The translations under genes and the position numbers were made by a program. This document shows, piece by piece, positions 34,516 to 41,904 of a stretch of 64,000 nt of DNA. A model generated the notes under the pieces. That model did no database searches, had not been told where the DNA came from, and saw only the letters and a list, made by a program, of their open reading frames with translations. Origin of the DNA: JADHLJ01 sp038146985 (GTDB lineage: Bacteria; Pseudomonadota; Alphaproteobacteria; Thalassobaculales; Thalassobaculaceae); assembly GCA_038146985.1 (NCBI GenBank), contig JAYQSQ010000001.1:62001-126000 (forward strand), in the 5' to 3' direction. Each line of letters starts with the position of its first letter. Within the stretch, counting starts at the first letter, position 1.

Positions 34516-36201
34516 GTGGCTGCGGTGGCGGACACACGGGGAGATGTCGACCCGATCACGTTGACGGTGATCTGGAACACCATGCTTTCCATCGCCGAGG
34601 AACTCGGCACGACCCTGCGCCACACGGCGTTTTCCGAAGGTGTGCGCGAGGGCGATGATTTCTCGACGGCCTTGTTTGATTCCAATGCCCTAATGATCGC
34701 CCAGGGCAATTTCAGCCCCGGCCATCTCGGCGCCATGCCGACCTGTGTGAAGCGGGCGCTGGAATATATTCCACCGGCGAGCCTCAGGCCCGGGGACTCG
34801 ATCCTGCTGAACGATTCCTTCATCGGCTCGGGCCATTTTCCCGATACCTTCCAGATCATGCCGGTCTTCCTGGAGGAGGCGCTGATCGGCTATGTCGCCT
34901 GTTCCGCCCATCAGGTCGACATGGGCGGCGCGGCGCCGGGCTCGCAGAAGGTACATGGGGTGACCGAAGCCTTCCAGGAGGGGCTCAGGATCCTGCCGGT
35001 CCGGTTCGTGCGCGGCGGTGTGATCGACGAGGATATTCTTCGCCTGGTGCTCGGCAATGTGCGGATGCCCGAGAAGGTCCGGGGCGACCTTCTGGCCCAG
35101 CATACGGCCAATCTGACCGCGGCGGAGCGGCTTCGGGCGCTGTTCCGCGATCAGGGCCGGGAAACCGTGGAGCGCGCCTATGTGGCGATCCTTGACCGGT
35201 CCGAGGCGGCGATGCGCGAGGCCTTGGCCAAGGTGCCGGCGGGGACCTACAGCTTCGAGGACCGGATGGATGACTATGGTCCCGGGACCGAGCCGGTGAT
35301 CATGGCCGTCGACATCACCTTCGACGGCAAGGGGGCGGTGGAACTGGATTTCTCGCGCTCCTCGGATCAGGTGCCCGCCGCGATCAATTCCTACATCAAC
35401 TATACCCGCGCCTATGCGCTGTTCGCGATCAAGGTTTTCTGCGACGCGCGCCAGCCCCAGACCGAGGGGGCGATGCGCCCAATCACCATCACCGCGCGCG
35501 AGGGATGCTTCTTCAATCCCAGGTTTCCCGCGCCTTCCGGCGGCCGGGCGATCCTGCAGATCCGGATCTTCGATACCATCAACGGGGCCATGGCCAAGGC
35601 CCTGCCGGAGCGGGCGATGGGCGCTTTCTCGCACTGGTCGAACCCGAATATCGGCGGCATCGACGATCGCACCGGCAAGCCTTTCGTGATGTACGATCTC
35701 GGCCTCGCCGGTTACGGGGGTAGGCACGGCGAGGATGGGCCGGAGGCGATGACCCCGGTGATGAACTGCACGAATATCCCGGTCGAGGTGCACGAGACCC
35801 ATAACCCGGTGCGGATCCGCCGGATGGAACTTCTCGCCGATACCGGCGGCGCCGGCAAATGGCGGGGCGGCTGCGGCATGCTGAAGGAAATCGAGCTTCT
35901 GGCCGAGAGCGCGACCCTCTCGCATCTGGGGGACCGGCACACGGTCCAGCCTTACGGCGTTTTCGGCGGAAAACCGGGAACTTTGGCCGAAAGTTCCCTC
36001 TATCGCGGCAATGAGAAGATCCAGCTTCACTCCAAGGATGTGAAGGCGCTGCGCAAGGGTGACGTGCTGAGCTTCACCCTCTCCGGCGCCGGTGGCTACG
36101 GCCCTCCGGAGGAGCGGGAGAAGGCGGCGATCGAGCGGGATCTGGCGGACGGCTATGTCACCGCCGAGGCGGCGGCCCGGGACTACGGCTATCGCCCCTA
36201 A
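34516..36201 (+). CDS. Hydantoinase B/oxoprolinase family protein
   Basis: A 561-residue HyuB-type subunit. Diagnostic segments are DPITLTVIWNTMLSIAEELGTTLRHTAFSE, GDDFSTALFD, GNFSPGHLGAMP, NDSFIGSGHFPD, CSAHQVDMGG, HETHNPVRIRRMELLADTGGAGKWRGGCGM and SGAGGYGPPEER. These subunits normally pair with HyuA (ATP-dependent hydantoinase/oxoprolinase, or the related acetone/acetophenone carboxylases). No hyuA is adjacent. Start is a GTG at 34516 after GGAGG. It precedes boxC; whether it belongs to that regulon is open. Confidence 0.88.
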   Translation: MAAVADTRGDVDPITLTVIWNTMLSIAEELGTTLRHTAFSEGVREGDDFSTALFDSNALMIAQGNFSPGHLGAMPTCVKRALEYIPPASLRPGDSILLNDSFIGSGHFPDTFQIMPVFLEEALIGYVACSAHQVDMGGAAPGSQKVHGVTEAFQEGLRILPVRFVRGGVIDEDILRLVLGNVRMPEKVRGDLLAQHTANLTAAERLRALFRDQGRETVERAYVAILDRSEAAMREALAKVPAGTYSFEDRMDDYGPGTEPVIMAVDITFDGKGAVELDFSRSSDQVPAAINSYINYTRAYALFAIKVFCDARQPQTEGAMRPITITAREGCFFNPRFPAPSGGRAILQIRIFDTINGAMAKALPERAMGAFSHWSNPNIGGIDDRTGKPFVMYDLGLAGYGGRHGEDGPEAMTPVMNCTNIPVEVHETHNPVRIRRMELLADTGGAGKWRGGCGMLKEIELLAESATLSHLGDRHTVQPYGVFGGKPGTLAESSLYRGNEKIQLHSKDVKALRKGDVLSFTLSGAGGYGPPEEREKAAIERDLADGYVTAEAAARDYGYRP

Positions 36202-36202
36202 A

Positions 36203-36284
36203 AATGCATTATAATGCATTAAATAAAAGACAGTGTGCATTTTATAGCATTTTTTCTTGACCCCGGCGTCGCCGTCCCTATGCT
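36203..36284 (+). promoter_or_regulatory. Putative boxC promoter with BoxR/BzdR-type TGCA operator
   Basis: A perfect 18-base palindrome AATGCATTATAATGCATT at 36203-36220 contains TGCA-N6-TGCA (36205-36208 and 36215-36218). A third TGCA lies at 36236-36239, with a degenerate partner (ATAGCAT). BzdR/BoxR regulators are known to bind TGCA repeats within longer palindromes. Downstream is a plausible sigma-70 promoter: TTGACC (36257-36262), 16-base spacer, TATGCT (36279-36284), about 50 bases before the boxC ATG. The region is sharply AT-rich against its neighbours. Confidence 0.65.
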
Positions 36285-36332
36285 GCGCCCCCATCCGAAC
36301 GGCGAGAATTCGGATCTTGGAGGACAGCGTTC

Positions 36333-37982
36333 ATGCAGATCGATTTCCAGACCGATCCGTCCCGCTATCGCCACTGGCGGATCGAGGTTGACGGGCCCCG
36401 CGCCGACCTGATCATGGATGTCGACGAGACCGGCGGGCTGTTCGAGGGGTATGAGCTGAAACTCAACTCCTATGACCTCGGAGTCGATATCGAATTGCAT
36501 GACGCAATCCAGCGGCTGCGCTTCGAGCATCCCGAGGTCCGGGCCGTGGTCTTGCGCTCGGGCAAGGAGCGGGTGTTCTGCGCCGGCGCGAATATCCGCA
36601 TGCTGGCCGGCGCCGCCCATGCCCATAAGGTGAATTTCTGCAAGTTCACCAACGAGACCCGCAACGCGATGGAGGATGCCTCGGCCCATTCCCGTCAGCG
36701 CTATATCGCGGCGGTGAGCGGGGCCTGCGCCGGCGGCGGCTACGAGCTGGCGCTGGCGAGCGATCACATCATCCTGGTGGATGACGGGGCAAGCTCGGTC
36801 TCGCTGCCCGAGGTGGCGCTGCTGGCGGTGCTGCCGGGAACCGGGGGCGTCACAAGGGTGACCGATAAGCGCAAGGTGCGCCGGGACCGCGCCGATATCT
36901 TCTGCTCGACCGAGGAAGGCGCGCGGGGCCGCCGTGCCCTTGACTGGCGCCTGGTGGATGAGGTGGTGCCGCCCTCGAAATTCACCGATGTTGTTTCTAA
37001 ACGTGTTGAAGAAACGACCGGAAGTAATTGGAAAAAAGAGGAAAAGGGAGTTTCTCTAAACCCCCTCGATAGGACGATCGAGGCCGACCGGCTTTCCTAT
37101 TCGACCCTATCGGTCGGGATCGATCGGGATGCCCGCCTCGCCACCGTCACCATTCGAGGTCCCGAGACCGAGCCTCCCACCGGTACCGATGCCCTGCTGG
37201 CCGGCGGTGATCAGTTCTGGCCGCTCCGCATGGCGCGGGAACTGGATGACGCGCTGCTGCATCTCAGATTCAACGAGCTTGAGGTCGCGGTGATCGCCTT
37301 CGAATCCGAGGGCGACCCGGCGGTGGTCCTGGCCTATGACGCTTTCCTCGAAGCGAACGCCGCCCACTGGCTGGTTCGCGAGACGGCGCTCCTCTGGACC
37401 CGGGTGATGAAGCGGGTCGACCTCACGTCGCGCTCGCTCACGGCGCTGATCACGCCGGGAAGCTGTTTCGCGGGCTTCCTCGCCGAACTCGCCTTCGCGG
37501 CCGACCGCACCTATATGGCCGATGGCGCCTTCGAGGGCGACAACCGGCCCGAGGCAACCCTGACTCTGAGCGCCGCCAATTTCGGGCGCCATCCGATGTC
37601 CAACGGTCTCTCGCGCCTCGCCACCCGGTTCCTTGGCGAGCCCGACTCGCTCGCAGGTCTTGAAGGGCAGATCGGCGAGGCGCTGGAAGCCTCCGATGCC
37701 GACGATCTCGGTCTGGTGACGGCGGCGCTGGACGATATCGATTGGGAGGAGGAGGTGCGCCTGTTCCTGGAGGAGCGGGCAAGTTTCTCGCCCGACGCCT
37801 TGACCGGCCTCGAGGCCAACACCCGCTTCGCCGGGCCGGAGACCATGGAGACCAAGATCTTCGGCCGCCTGACCGCCTGGCAGAACTGGATCTTCCAGCG
37901 CCCCAACGCGGTCGGGGAGACCGGCGCCCTAGGCCGCTACGGCACCGGCCTCGGCGCCGACTTCGACAAGCGGCGGGTGTGA
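36333..37982 (+). CDS. boxC: 2,3-epoxybenzoyl-CoA dihydrolase BoxC
   Basis: Crotonase-superfamily ring-cleaving enzyme of the aerobic benzoyl-CoA (box) pathway. It opens the ring of 2,3-epoxybenzoyl-CoA to an aldehyde-acyl-CoA plus formate. Its 549 residues match BoxC's two-part layout. Markers are WRIEVDGPRADLIMDVDE, YELKLNSYDLGVDIELHDAIQRLRFEHPEV, the oxyanion-type FCAGANIRMLAGAAHAHKVNFCKF, and SGACAGGGYELALASDHI. It is preceded by a TGCA operator. It is separated from boxB by a 307-base palindrome-rich gap instead of being tightly coupled. Confidence 0.94.
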   Translation: MQIDFQTDPSRYRHWRIEVDGPRADLIMDVDETGGLFEGYELKLNSYDLGVDIELHDAIQRLRFEHPEVRAVVLRSGKERVFCAGANIRMLAGAAHAHKVNFCKFTNETRNAMEDASAHSRQRYIAAVSGACAGGGYELALASDHIILVDDGASSVSLPEVALLAVLPGTGGVTRVTDKRKVRRDRADIFCSTEEGARGRRALDWRLVDEVVPPSKFTDVVSKRVEETTGSNWKKEEKGVSLNPLDRTIEADRLSYSTLSVGIDRDARLATVTIRGPETEPPTGTDALLAGGDQFWPLRMARELDDALLHLRFNELEVAVIAFESEGDPAVVLAYDAFLEANAAHWLVRETALLWTRVMKRVDLTSRSLTALITPGSCFAGFLAELAFAADRTYMADGAFEGDNRPEATLTLSAANFGRHPMSNGLSRLATRFLGEPDSLAGLEGQIGEALEASDADDLGLVTAALDDIDWEEEVRLFLEERASFSPDALTGLEANTRFAGPETMETKIFGRLTAWQNWIFQRPNAVGETGALGRYGTGLGADFDKRRV

Positions 37983-38289
37983 GGCGATGGCCATCCTTTT
38001 CCCGTCATCGCAGCCCCATTCCCGTCGCCCCAGCAAAAGCTGGGGCTCGTCCTTCGGAGACGAGCCCCAGCTTCCGCTCGTGAAAAATCTCCTCAGCGGC
38101 GGGTGTAGGGAAGGTGAGTGACACTTCGTGTCTCCTGACATTAACCATGCGACTCACCCTGAGGAGGGTGCTTAGCACCCGTCTCGAAGGGTCTTGTCTA
38201 CGAGGATAGTAGGACGATGACCATACCCAAACCCGTCATCCCGCCGCAGGGCGGGATGACAATATAGAGATGAGCTGGGAGCAGAAACC
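37983..38289. repeat. Intergenic palindromes between boxC and boxB
   Basis: Three structures and no gene. (1) A tight hairpin with 15-base arms 38037-38051 and 38059-38073 (AAGCTGGGGCTCGTC and its complement), preceded by CGTCGCCCCAGC, a variant of the dispersed CAGCGAAAGC family. (2) CTCACCCTGAGGAGG ... GTCTCGAAGGGT at 38153-38192, enclosing the hairpin GGGTGC-TTA-GCACCC; an inverted copy lies at 39759-39799. (3) A palindrome around 38230-38262 with CATCCCGCC...GGCGGGATG. These may attenuate read-through from boxC to boxB. Confidence 0.75.
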
Positions 38290-39735
38290 ATGACCGACTC
38301 GATGGCCGTCAATTACGATACCTCGATCCCCAATAATGTCGGCCTGTCAGAGGACCGGCGGGTGCTCAAAGCGCTGGAGCGGTGGCATCCGGGCTATCTC
38401 GATTGGTGGAAGACCATGGGGCCAGAGGGCTTCCAGGAATCGCTGGTCTATCTGCGCACCGCCGTCGGGGTCGATCCGACCGGCTGGGCCACCTTCGGCT
38501 ATGTGAAGATGCCGGAATACCGCTGGGGTGTGCTGCTGGCGCCCCAGGTGGAGGGACGCACCATCGGCTTCGGCGCCCATAAGGGAGAGCCGGTCTGGCA
38601 GGAGGTTCCCGGCGAGTATCGCGCCGCGCTCCGCCGGCTCTGCGTGATCCAGGGCGATACCGAACCCGCCTCGGTCGAGCAGCAGCGTCATCTCGGCAAG
38701 ACCGCGCCGTCGCTCTATGACCTGCGCAACCTGCTTCAGGTCAATGTGGAGGAGGCACGGCATCTCTGGGCCATGGTCTATCTTCTGCAGAAATATTTCG
38801 GCAAGGACGGGCGCGAGGAGGCCGAGGACTTGCTGATGCGCCGCTCCGGCGATGCCGACAAGCCGCGCATGCTGGGCGCATTCAACGAGGCGACGCCGGA
38901 CTGGCTGAGCTTCTTCATGTTCACCTTCTTCACCGACCGTGACGGCAAGATGCAGCTCGAGAGCCTGGCGCAGTCCGGGTTCGATCCGCTGTCGCGCACC
39001 ACGCGCTTCATGCTGACCGAGGAGGCACACCACATGTTCGTCGGTGCCACCGGCGTCGGCCGGGTGGTCAAGCGTACCTGCGAAGCGATGGCGGAGGCCG
39101 GAATCGACGATCCCTATGATATCGCTGCGGTCCGGGCGCTGGGTGTCATCGACCTGCCGACCATCCAGAAGAAGGCCAACCTGCACTACTCGCTGTCGCT
39201 GGACCTGTTCGGCTCGGAAATTTCCACCAACGCCGCCACCGCCTTCACCAACGGTCTGAAGGGCCGGTACCGCGAGGACAAGCTGGAGGATGACCACCAG
39301 TTGCTGAACGACACCTATCCGGTGCTGAAGCTCATCGACGGCAAGCCCGGCCTGGTGGACGAGCCGGCGCTGACCGCGCTCAACATGCGCCTGCGCGACG
39401 ACTACACCGGCGATACCACCGCCGGCATCAAGCGCTGGAACCGGGAGATCGGCCGCTACGGCATCGATTTCGAGATCAAGTTGCCGAGCGTCGCCTTCAA
39501 CCGGGCGATTGGTGTCTTCGCGCCGGTCGAGGCGACGCCGGAAGGCGAGATCATCCCGGCCGAGGTCTTCGAGGCTCGCCGCCACGAATGGCTGCCCTCC
39601 AAGGCGGACGGCGACTTCATCGCCTCGCTGATGCACCAGGAGACCGAGCCTGGCCACTATGCCGGCTGGATCGCCCCGCCCCGCGCCGGCATCAACAACC
39701 AGCCCGGCGACTTCGAATATGTGCGGTTGCAGTAG
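38290..39735 (+). CDS. boxB: Benzoyl-CoA 2,3-epoxidase subunit BoxB
   Basis: Di-iron oxygenase component that epoxidises benzoyl-CoA using O2 and electrons from the reductase BoxA. The 481 residues match BoxB throughout: the N-terminus NYDTSIPNNVGLSEDRRVLKALE, the helical iron-binding segments LQVNVEEARHLWAMVYLL and MLTEEAHHMFVGATG (Glu/His ligands), and the C-terminal ETEPGHYAGWIAPPRAGINN. The partner boxA is not in this window. Confidence 0.95.
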   Translation: MTDSMAVNYDTSIPNNVGLSEDRRVLKALERWHPGYLDWWKTMGPEGFQESLVYLRTAVGVDPTGWATFGYVKMPEYRWGVLLAPQVEGRTIGFGAHKGEPVWQEVPGEYRAALRRLCVIQGDTEPASVEQQRHLGKTAPSLYDLRNLLQVNVEEARHLWAMVYLLQKYFGKDGREEAEDLLMRRSGDADKPRMLGAFNEATPDWLSFFMFTFFTDRDGKMQLESLAQSGFDPLSRTTRFMLTEEAHHMFVGATGVGRVVKRTCEAMAEAGIDDPYDIAAVRALGVIDLPTIQKKANLHYSLSLDLFGSEISTNAATAFTNGLKGRYREDKLEDDHQLLNDTYPVLKLIDGKPGLVDEPALTALNMRLRDDYTGDTTAGIKRWNREIGRYGIDFEIKLPSVAFNRAIGVFAPVEATPEGEIIPAEVFEARRHEWLPSKADGDFIASLMHQETEPGHYAGWIAPPRAGINNQPGDFEYVRLQ

Positions 39736-39959
39736 GGGGAGTTTCCATGGCCGGCATGACCCTTCGAGACGGGCGCGAACGCGCCCTCCTCAGGGTGAGT
39801 CGAAATGACTGAGTATGTTGCTCACCCTGAGGAGCGGGCCTTGGACCGCGTCAGGAAGGGGCTTGTATCCCCTACCTCGTCGCCCAGCGAAAGTTGGGGC
39901 TGAACCGCCGCTTGCCTCAAGCCCCAGCTTTCGCTGGGGCGACGGGGTAGGGGGAGTCC
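39736..39959. repeat. Intergenic palindromes between boxB and boxR
   Basis: At 39759-39799 lies an inverted copy of the ACCCTTCGAGAC ... CTCCTCAGGGTGAG element, whose inner hairpin reads GGGCGC-GAAC-GCGCCC; a partial third copy starts at 39821. At 39878-39901 and 39920-39943 are the arms of a CAGCGAAAGTTGGGGC-type palindrome. The latter ends 16 bases before the boxR start, so it could influence boxR translation. Confidence 0.78.
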
Positions 39960-40841
39960 ATGACCCCAAGCGATACCGACGAGGACTATCTGCGGCGTCT
40001 TGGCGCGCGAGTGCGGGCCGCGCGCAAGGCGCGGGGGATGTCGCGCCAGGATCTGTCTTATGAGTCAGGGGTCTCGACGCGGTATCTGGCACAGCTGGAA
40101 ACCGGGTCCGGCAATGCCTCGATCATCGTGCTGCGCCAGGTCGCGGCGGCGGTCGGGGTCGCGGTCGAGGACCTTGCCGCCGATAGCGAGCCCGACGCAA
40201 TAGGGCTGATCGCCTCGGTGCGCGGCGCCACGGCGGTGGAGCGGATGCATCTTGCCGATACGCTCGCCGAATTGCGGCGTAAGAGCGGCATCGGGGATCC
40301 GCGCGCCATGCGCGTCGCCCTGATCGGTCTCAGGGGGGCCGGCAAGAGCACTCTCGGCCGCGCGGTGGCTGAACGCATGGGCGTTCCCTTCGTCGAGCTC
40401 AATCACGCGATCGAGGCGGAATCCGGCCTTTCGATTCCCGAGGTGTTCTCGCTCTACGGCGATGCCGGCTACCGGCGGCTGGAGAAAAGCTGCATCGAGC
40501 GGGTGATGGCCGAGCACGAGGCGATGATCTTGGCGGTTGGCGGCGGCATCGTCGGCGAGGCCGCTAACTATGATCTTCTGCTGGGCGGCTTTCACACCGT
40601 CTGGCTTCGAGCCAGTCCGGAAGAACACATGGCCCGTGTCCGCGCCCAGGGCGACGAGCGCCCGATGGCCGGCAATCCCCAGGCGATGGACGAGCTGCGC
40701 CGGATTCTCGAAGCCCGCGACCGGCTCTATGCCCGGGCCGACGCGCGGCTGTCGACCAGCGGCAAGACGGTGGCCGAAAGCACGGCCTCGCTGGCGGTGG
40801 TGATCGAGGCGGTCCTCGGCAAGGTCCGCCTTGCGGGGTGA
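39960..40841 (+). CDS. boxR: BoxR/BzdR-type regulator (HTH-shikimate-kinase-like fusion)
   Basis: A 293-residue repressor of the benzoyl-CoA regulon. The N-terminal XRE-type HTH is at about residues 11-70 (LGARVRAARKARGMSRQDLSY, then TRYLAQLETGSGNASI). A linker leads to a C-terminal shikimate-kinase-like domain from about residue 116, with P-loop LIGLRGAGKST and MILAVGGGIVG. In studied relatives this domain senses benzoyl-CoA rather than phosphorylating shikimate. The P-loop Lys is retained. It lies downstream of boxB in the same direction, and its likely target is the TGCA operator before boxC. Confidence 0.92.
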   Translation: MTPSDTDEDYLRRLGARVRAARKARGMSRQDLSYESGVSTRYLAQLETGSGNASIIVLRQVAAAVGVAVEDLAADSEPDAIGLIASVRGATAVERMHLADTLAELRRKSGIGDPRAMRVALIGLRGAGKSTLGRAVAERMGVPFVELNHAIEAESGLSIPEVFSLYGDAGYRRLEKSCIERVMAEHEAMILAVGGGIVGEAANYDLLLGGFHTVWLRASPEEHMARVRAQGDERPMAGNPQAMDELRRILEARDRLYARADARLSTSGKTVAESTASLAVVIEAVLGKVRLAG

Positions 40842-40863
40842 GCGGCGGTCGTTTCCCTTACCG

Positions 40864-41007
40864 GTATCCCCGACGCAGGTCGGGGCCGACGCCTGAGGCT
40901 GTTCAGCGTGACGATTGGCGGAGCACGCCTAGCGATCCGAGGAATTGCTCCGCCATCCGTCGCTTGCCGCCGCTCCAGGCGTCGGCCCCGGCCTTCGCCG
41001 GGGATAC
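40864..41007. repeat. Solo foldback element (same family as the 30.6-31.8 kb array)
   Basis: A 144-base copy with GTATCCCC and GGGGATAC ends, the outer stem CCGACGCCTGAGGC / CCAGGCGTCGG and an inner stem around GGCGGAGCA / TGCTCCGCC. The two mini-hairpins carry compensatory changes relative to the array: the left is CCCCGAC-GCAG-GTCGGGG and the right is CCCCGGC-CTTC-GCCGGGG. The GCAG and CTTC loops stay on the same sides, so this is not an inversion. There is no GIY-YIG linker beside it. It fills most of the 329-base gap after boxR; I see no gene in the rest. Confidence 0.85.
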
Positions 41008-41170
41008 GCGTTTGGGTGGCGTTCGGGCGCGGCAAGCGGGCACCGCTCTCTATCCCAAGCCATGGCATGTGCCGGATGGACGAGGTTTGGCTGTTGAACA
41101 ACCCCATGACGCCGCCTCGCAACGTGATATGCTTTGGAGCATGTCCCCGAGGTGGTGGAGGAGGACGGAG

Positions 41171-41902
41171 ATGCGCGTGATCCTGGCACTGGCGGCCCTG
41201 GTTCTGGTCATGACCGGCGCAAATGATCCGGCGGCGGCGGCAGGCAAGCAGCGGACCGACATCAATATGGTCGTCGCTTTTGACCGTTCGGAATCCATCG
41301 ACACCGAGGAACGCCAGGCACAGATCGACAGTTTGGCCGCCGCGCTCCTGGATCGGCGTTTCCTGGACTCGGTCAACGCCGGCTATCACGGCAAGCTCGG
41401 GCTTTCGGTCATGGCCTGGTCGAGTCTTGCCCAGGTCGAGGTCATTCTGCCCTGGATCGAGATCGGCTCGCGCGGGGATGCCGAGGAGGCGATCCGTCGC
41501 ATCCGCTGGCACCAGTCAAAGGACCCGGATGTCCGGCACGGCAAGCAGACCGACATCGCGCTCGCTATCGCAAGTGGCGTGGATCTTCTCGACCGGGCGC
41601 CGTTCTTCGGCTCCAAGCAAGTCATCAATATTATCTCGGACGGCGTCGACAATATCGGCCGGCTGCCGATGGTTGACCGGGACATGGCGCTGGATCGGGG
41701 CATCACCATCAACGGTCTGGTTCAGGCCCAAGGCTCGGCCGTCGGGATCATCAAGGATTACTTTCGCCGTCAGGTCATCGGCGGGCCGTCCTCCTTCGTT
41801 CAGGCGGCGGAAAGGGGCGAGGCGTTCACCAACGCGATGCTGCGCAAAATGATGCTTGAGGTGGCGGCGCTGAACAGCCTGGTGCGCGCCGACGGAACCT
41901 AG
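41171..41902 (+). CDS. DUF1194 (VWA-like) exported protein
   Basis: About 243 residues. Signal peptide RVILALAALVLVMTGANDPAAAA, then a von Willebrand A-like DUF1194 domain with the MIDAS motif in VVAFDRSESID (D-x-S-x-S), GKQTDIALAIASGVDLLD and VINIISDGVDNIG. Such proteins are periplasmic metal-dependent adhesion-type domains of unknown function. The longer open frame upstream runs through the solo foldback and was rejected. The ATG at 41171 follows GAGGACGGAG. It converges on slt with only two bases between stops. Confidence 0.82.
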   Translation: MRVILALAALVLVMTGANDPAAAAGKQRTDINMVVAFDRSESIDTEERQAQIDSLAAALLDRRFLDSVNAGYHGKLGLSVMAWSSLAQVEVILPWIEIGSRGDAEEAIRRIRWHQSKDPDVRHGKQTDIALAIASGVDLLDRAPFFGSKQVINIISDGVDNIGRLPMVDRDMALDRGITINGLVQAQGSAVGIIKDYFRRQVIGGPSSFVQAAERGEAFTNAMLRKMMLEVAALNSLVRADGT

Positions 41903-41904
41903 TT

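Noticed and set aside
34690..36294. 534-codon minus-strand frame opposite the HyuB gene
   Set aside because: Antisense shadow of a gene with unmistakable hydantoinase B motifs. The same applies to the long frames opposite uvrA (49098-51368), gyrA (56019-57422 and 57480-58877), eno and boxB.
40838..41170. N-terminal extension of the DUF1194 gene
   Set aside because: It would translate the solo foldback element. The ATG at 41171 is immediately followed by a proper signal peptide.
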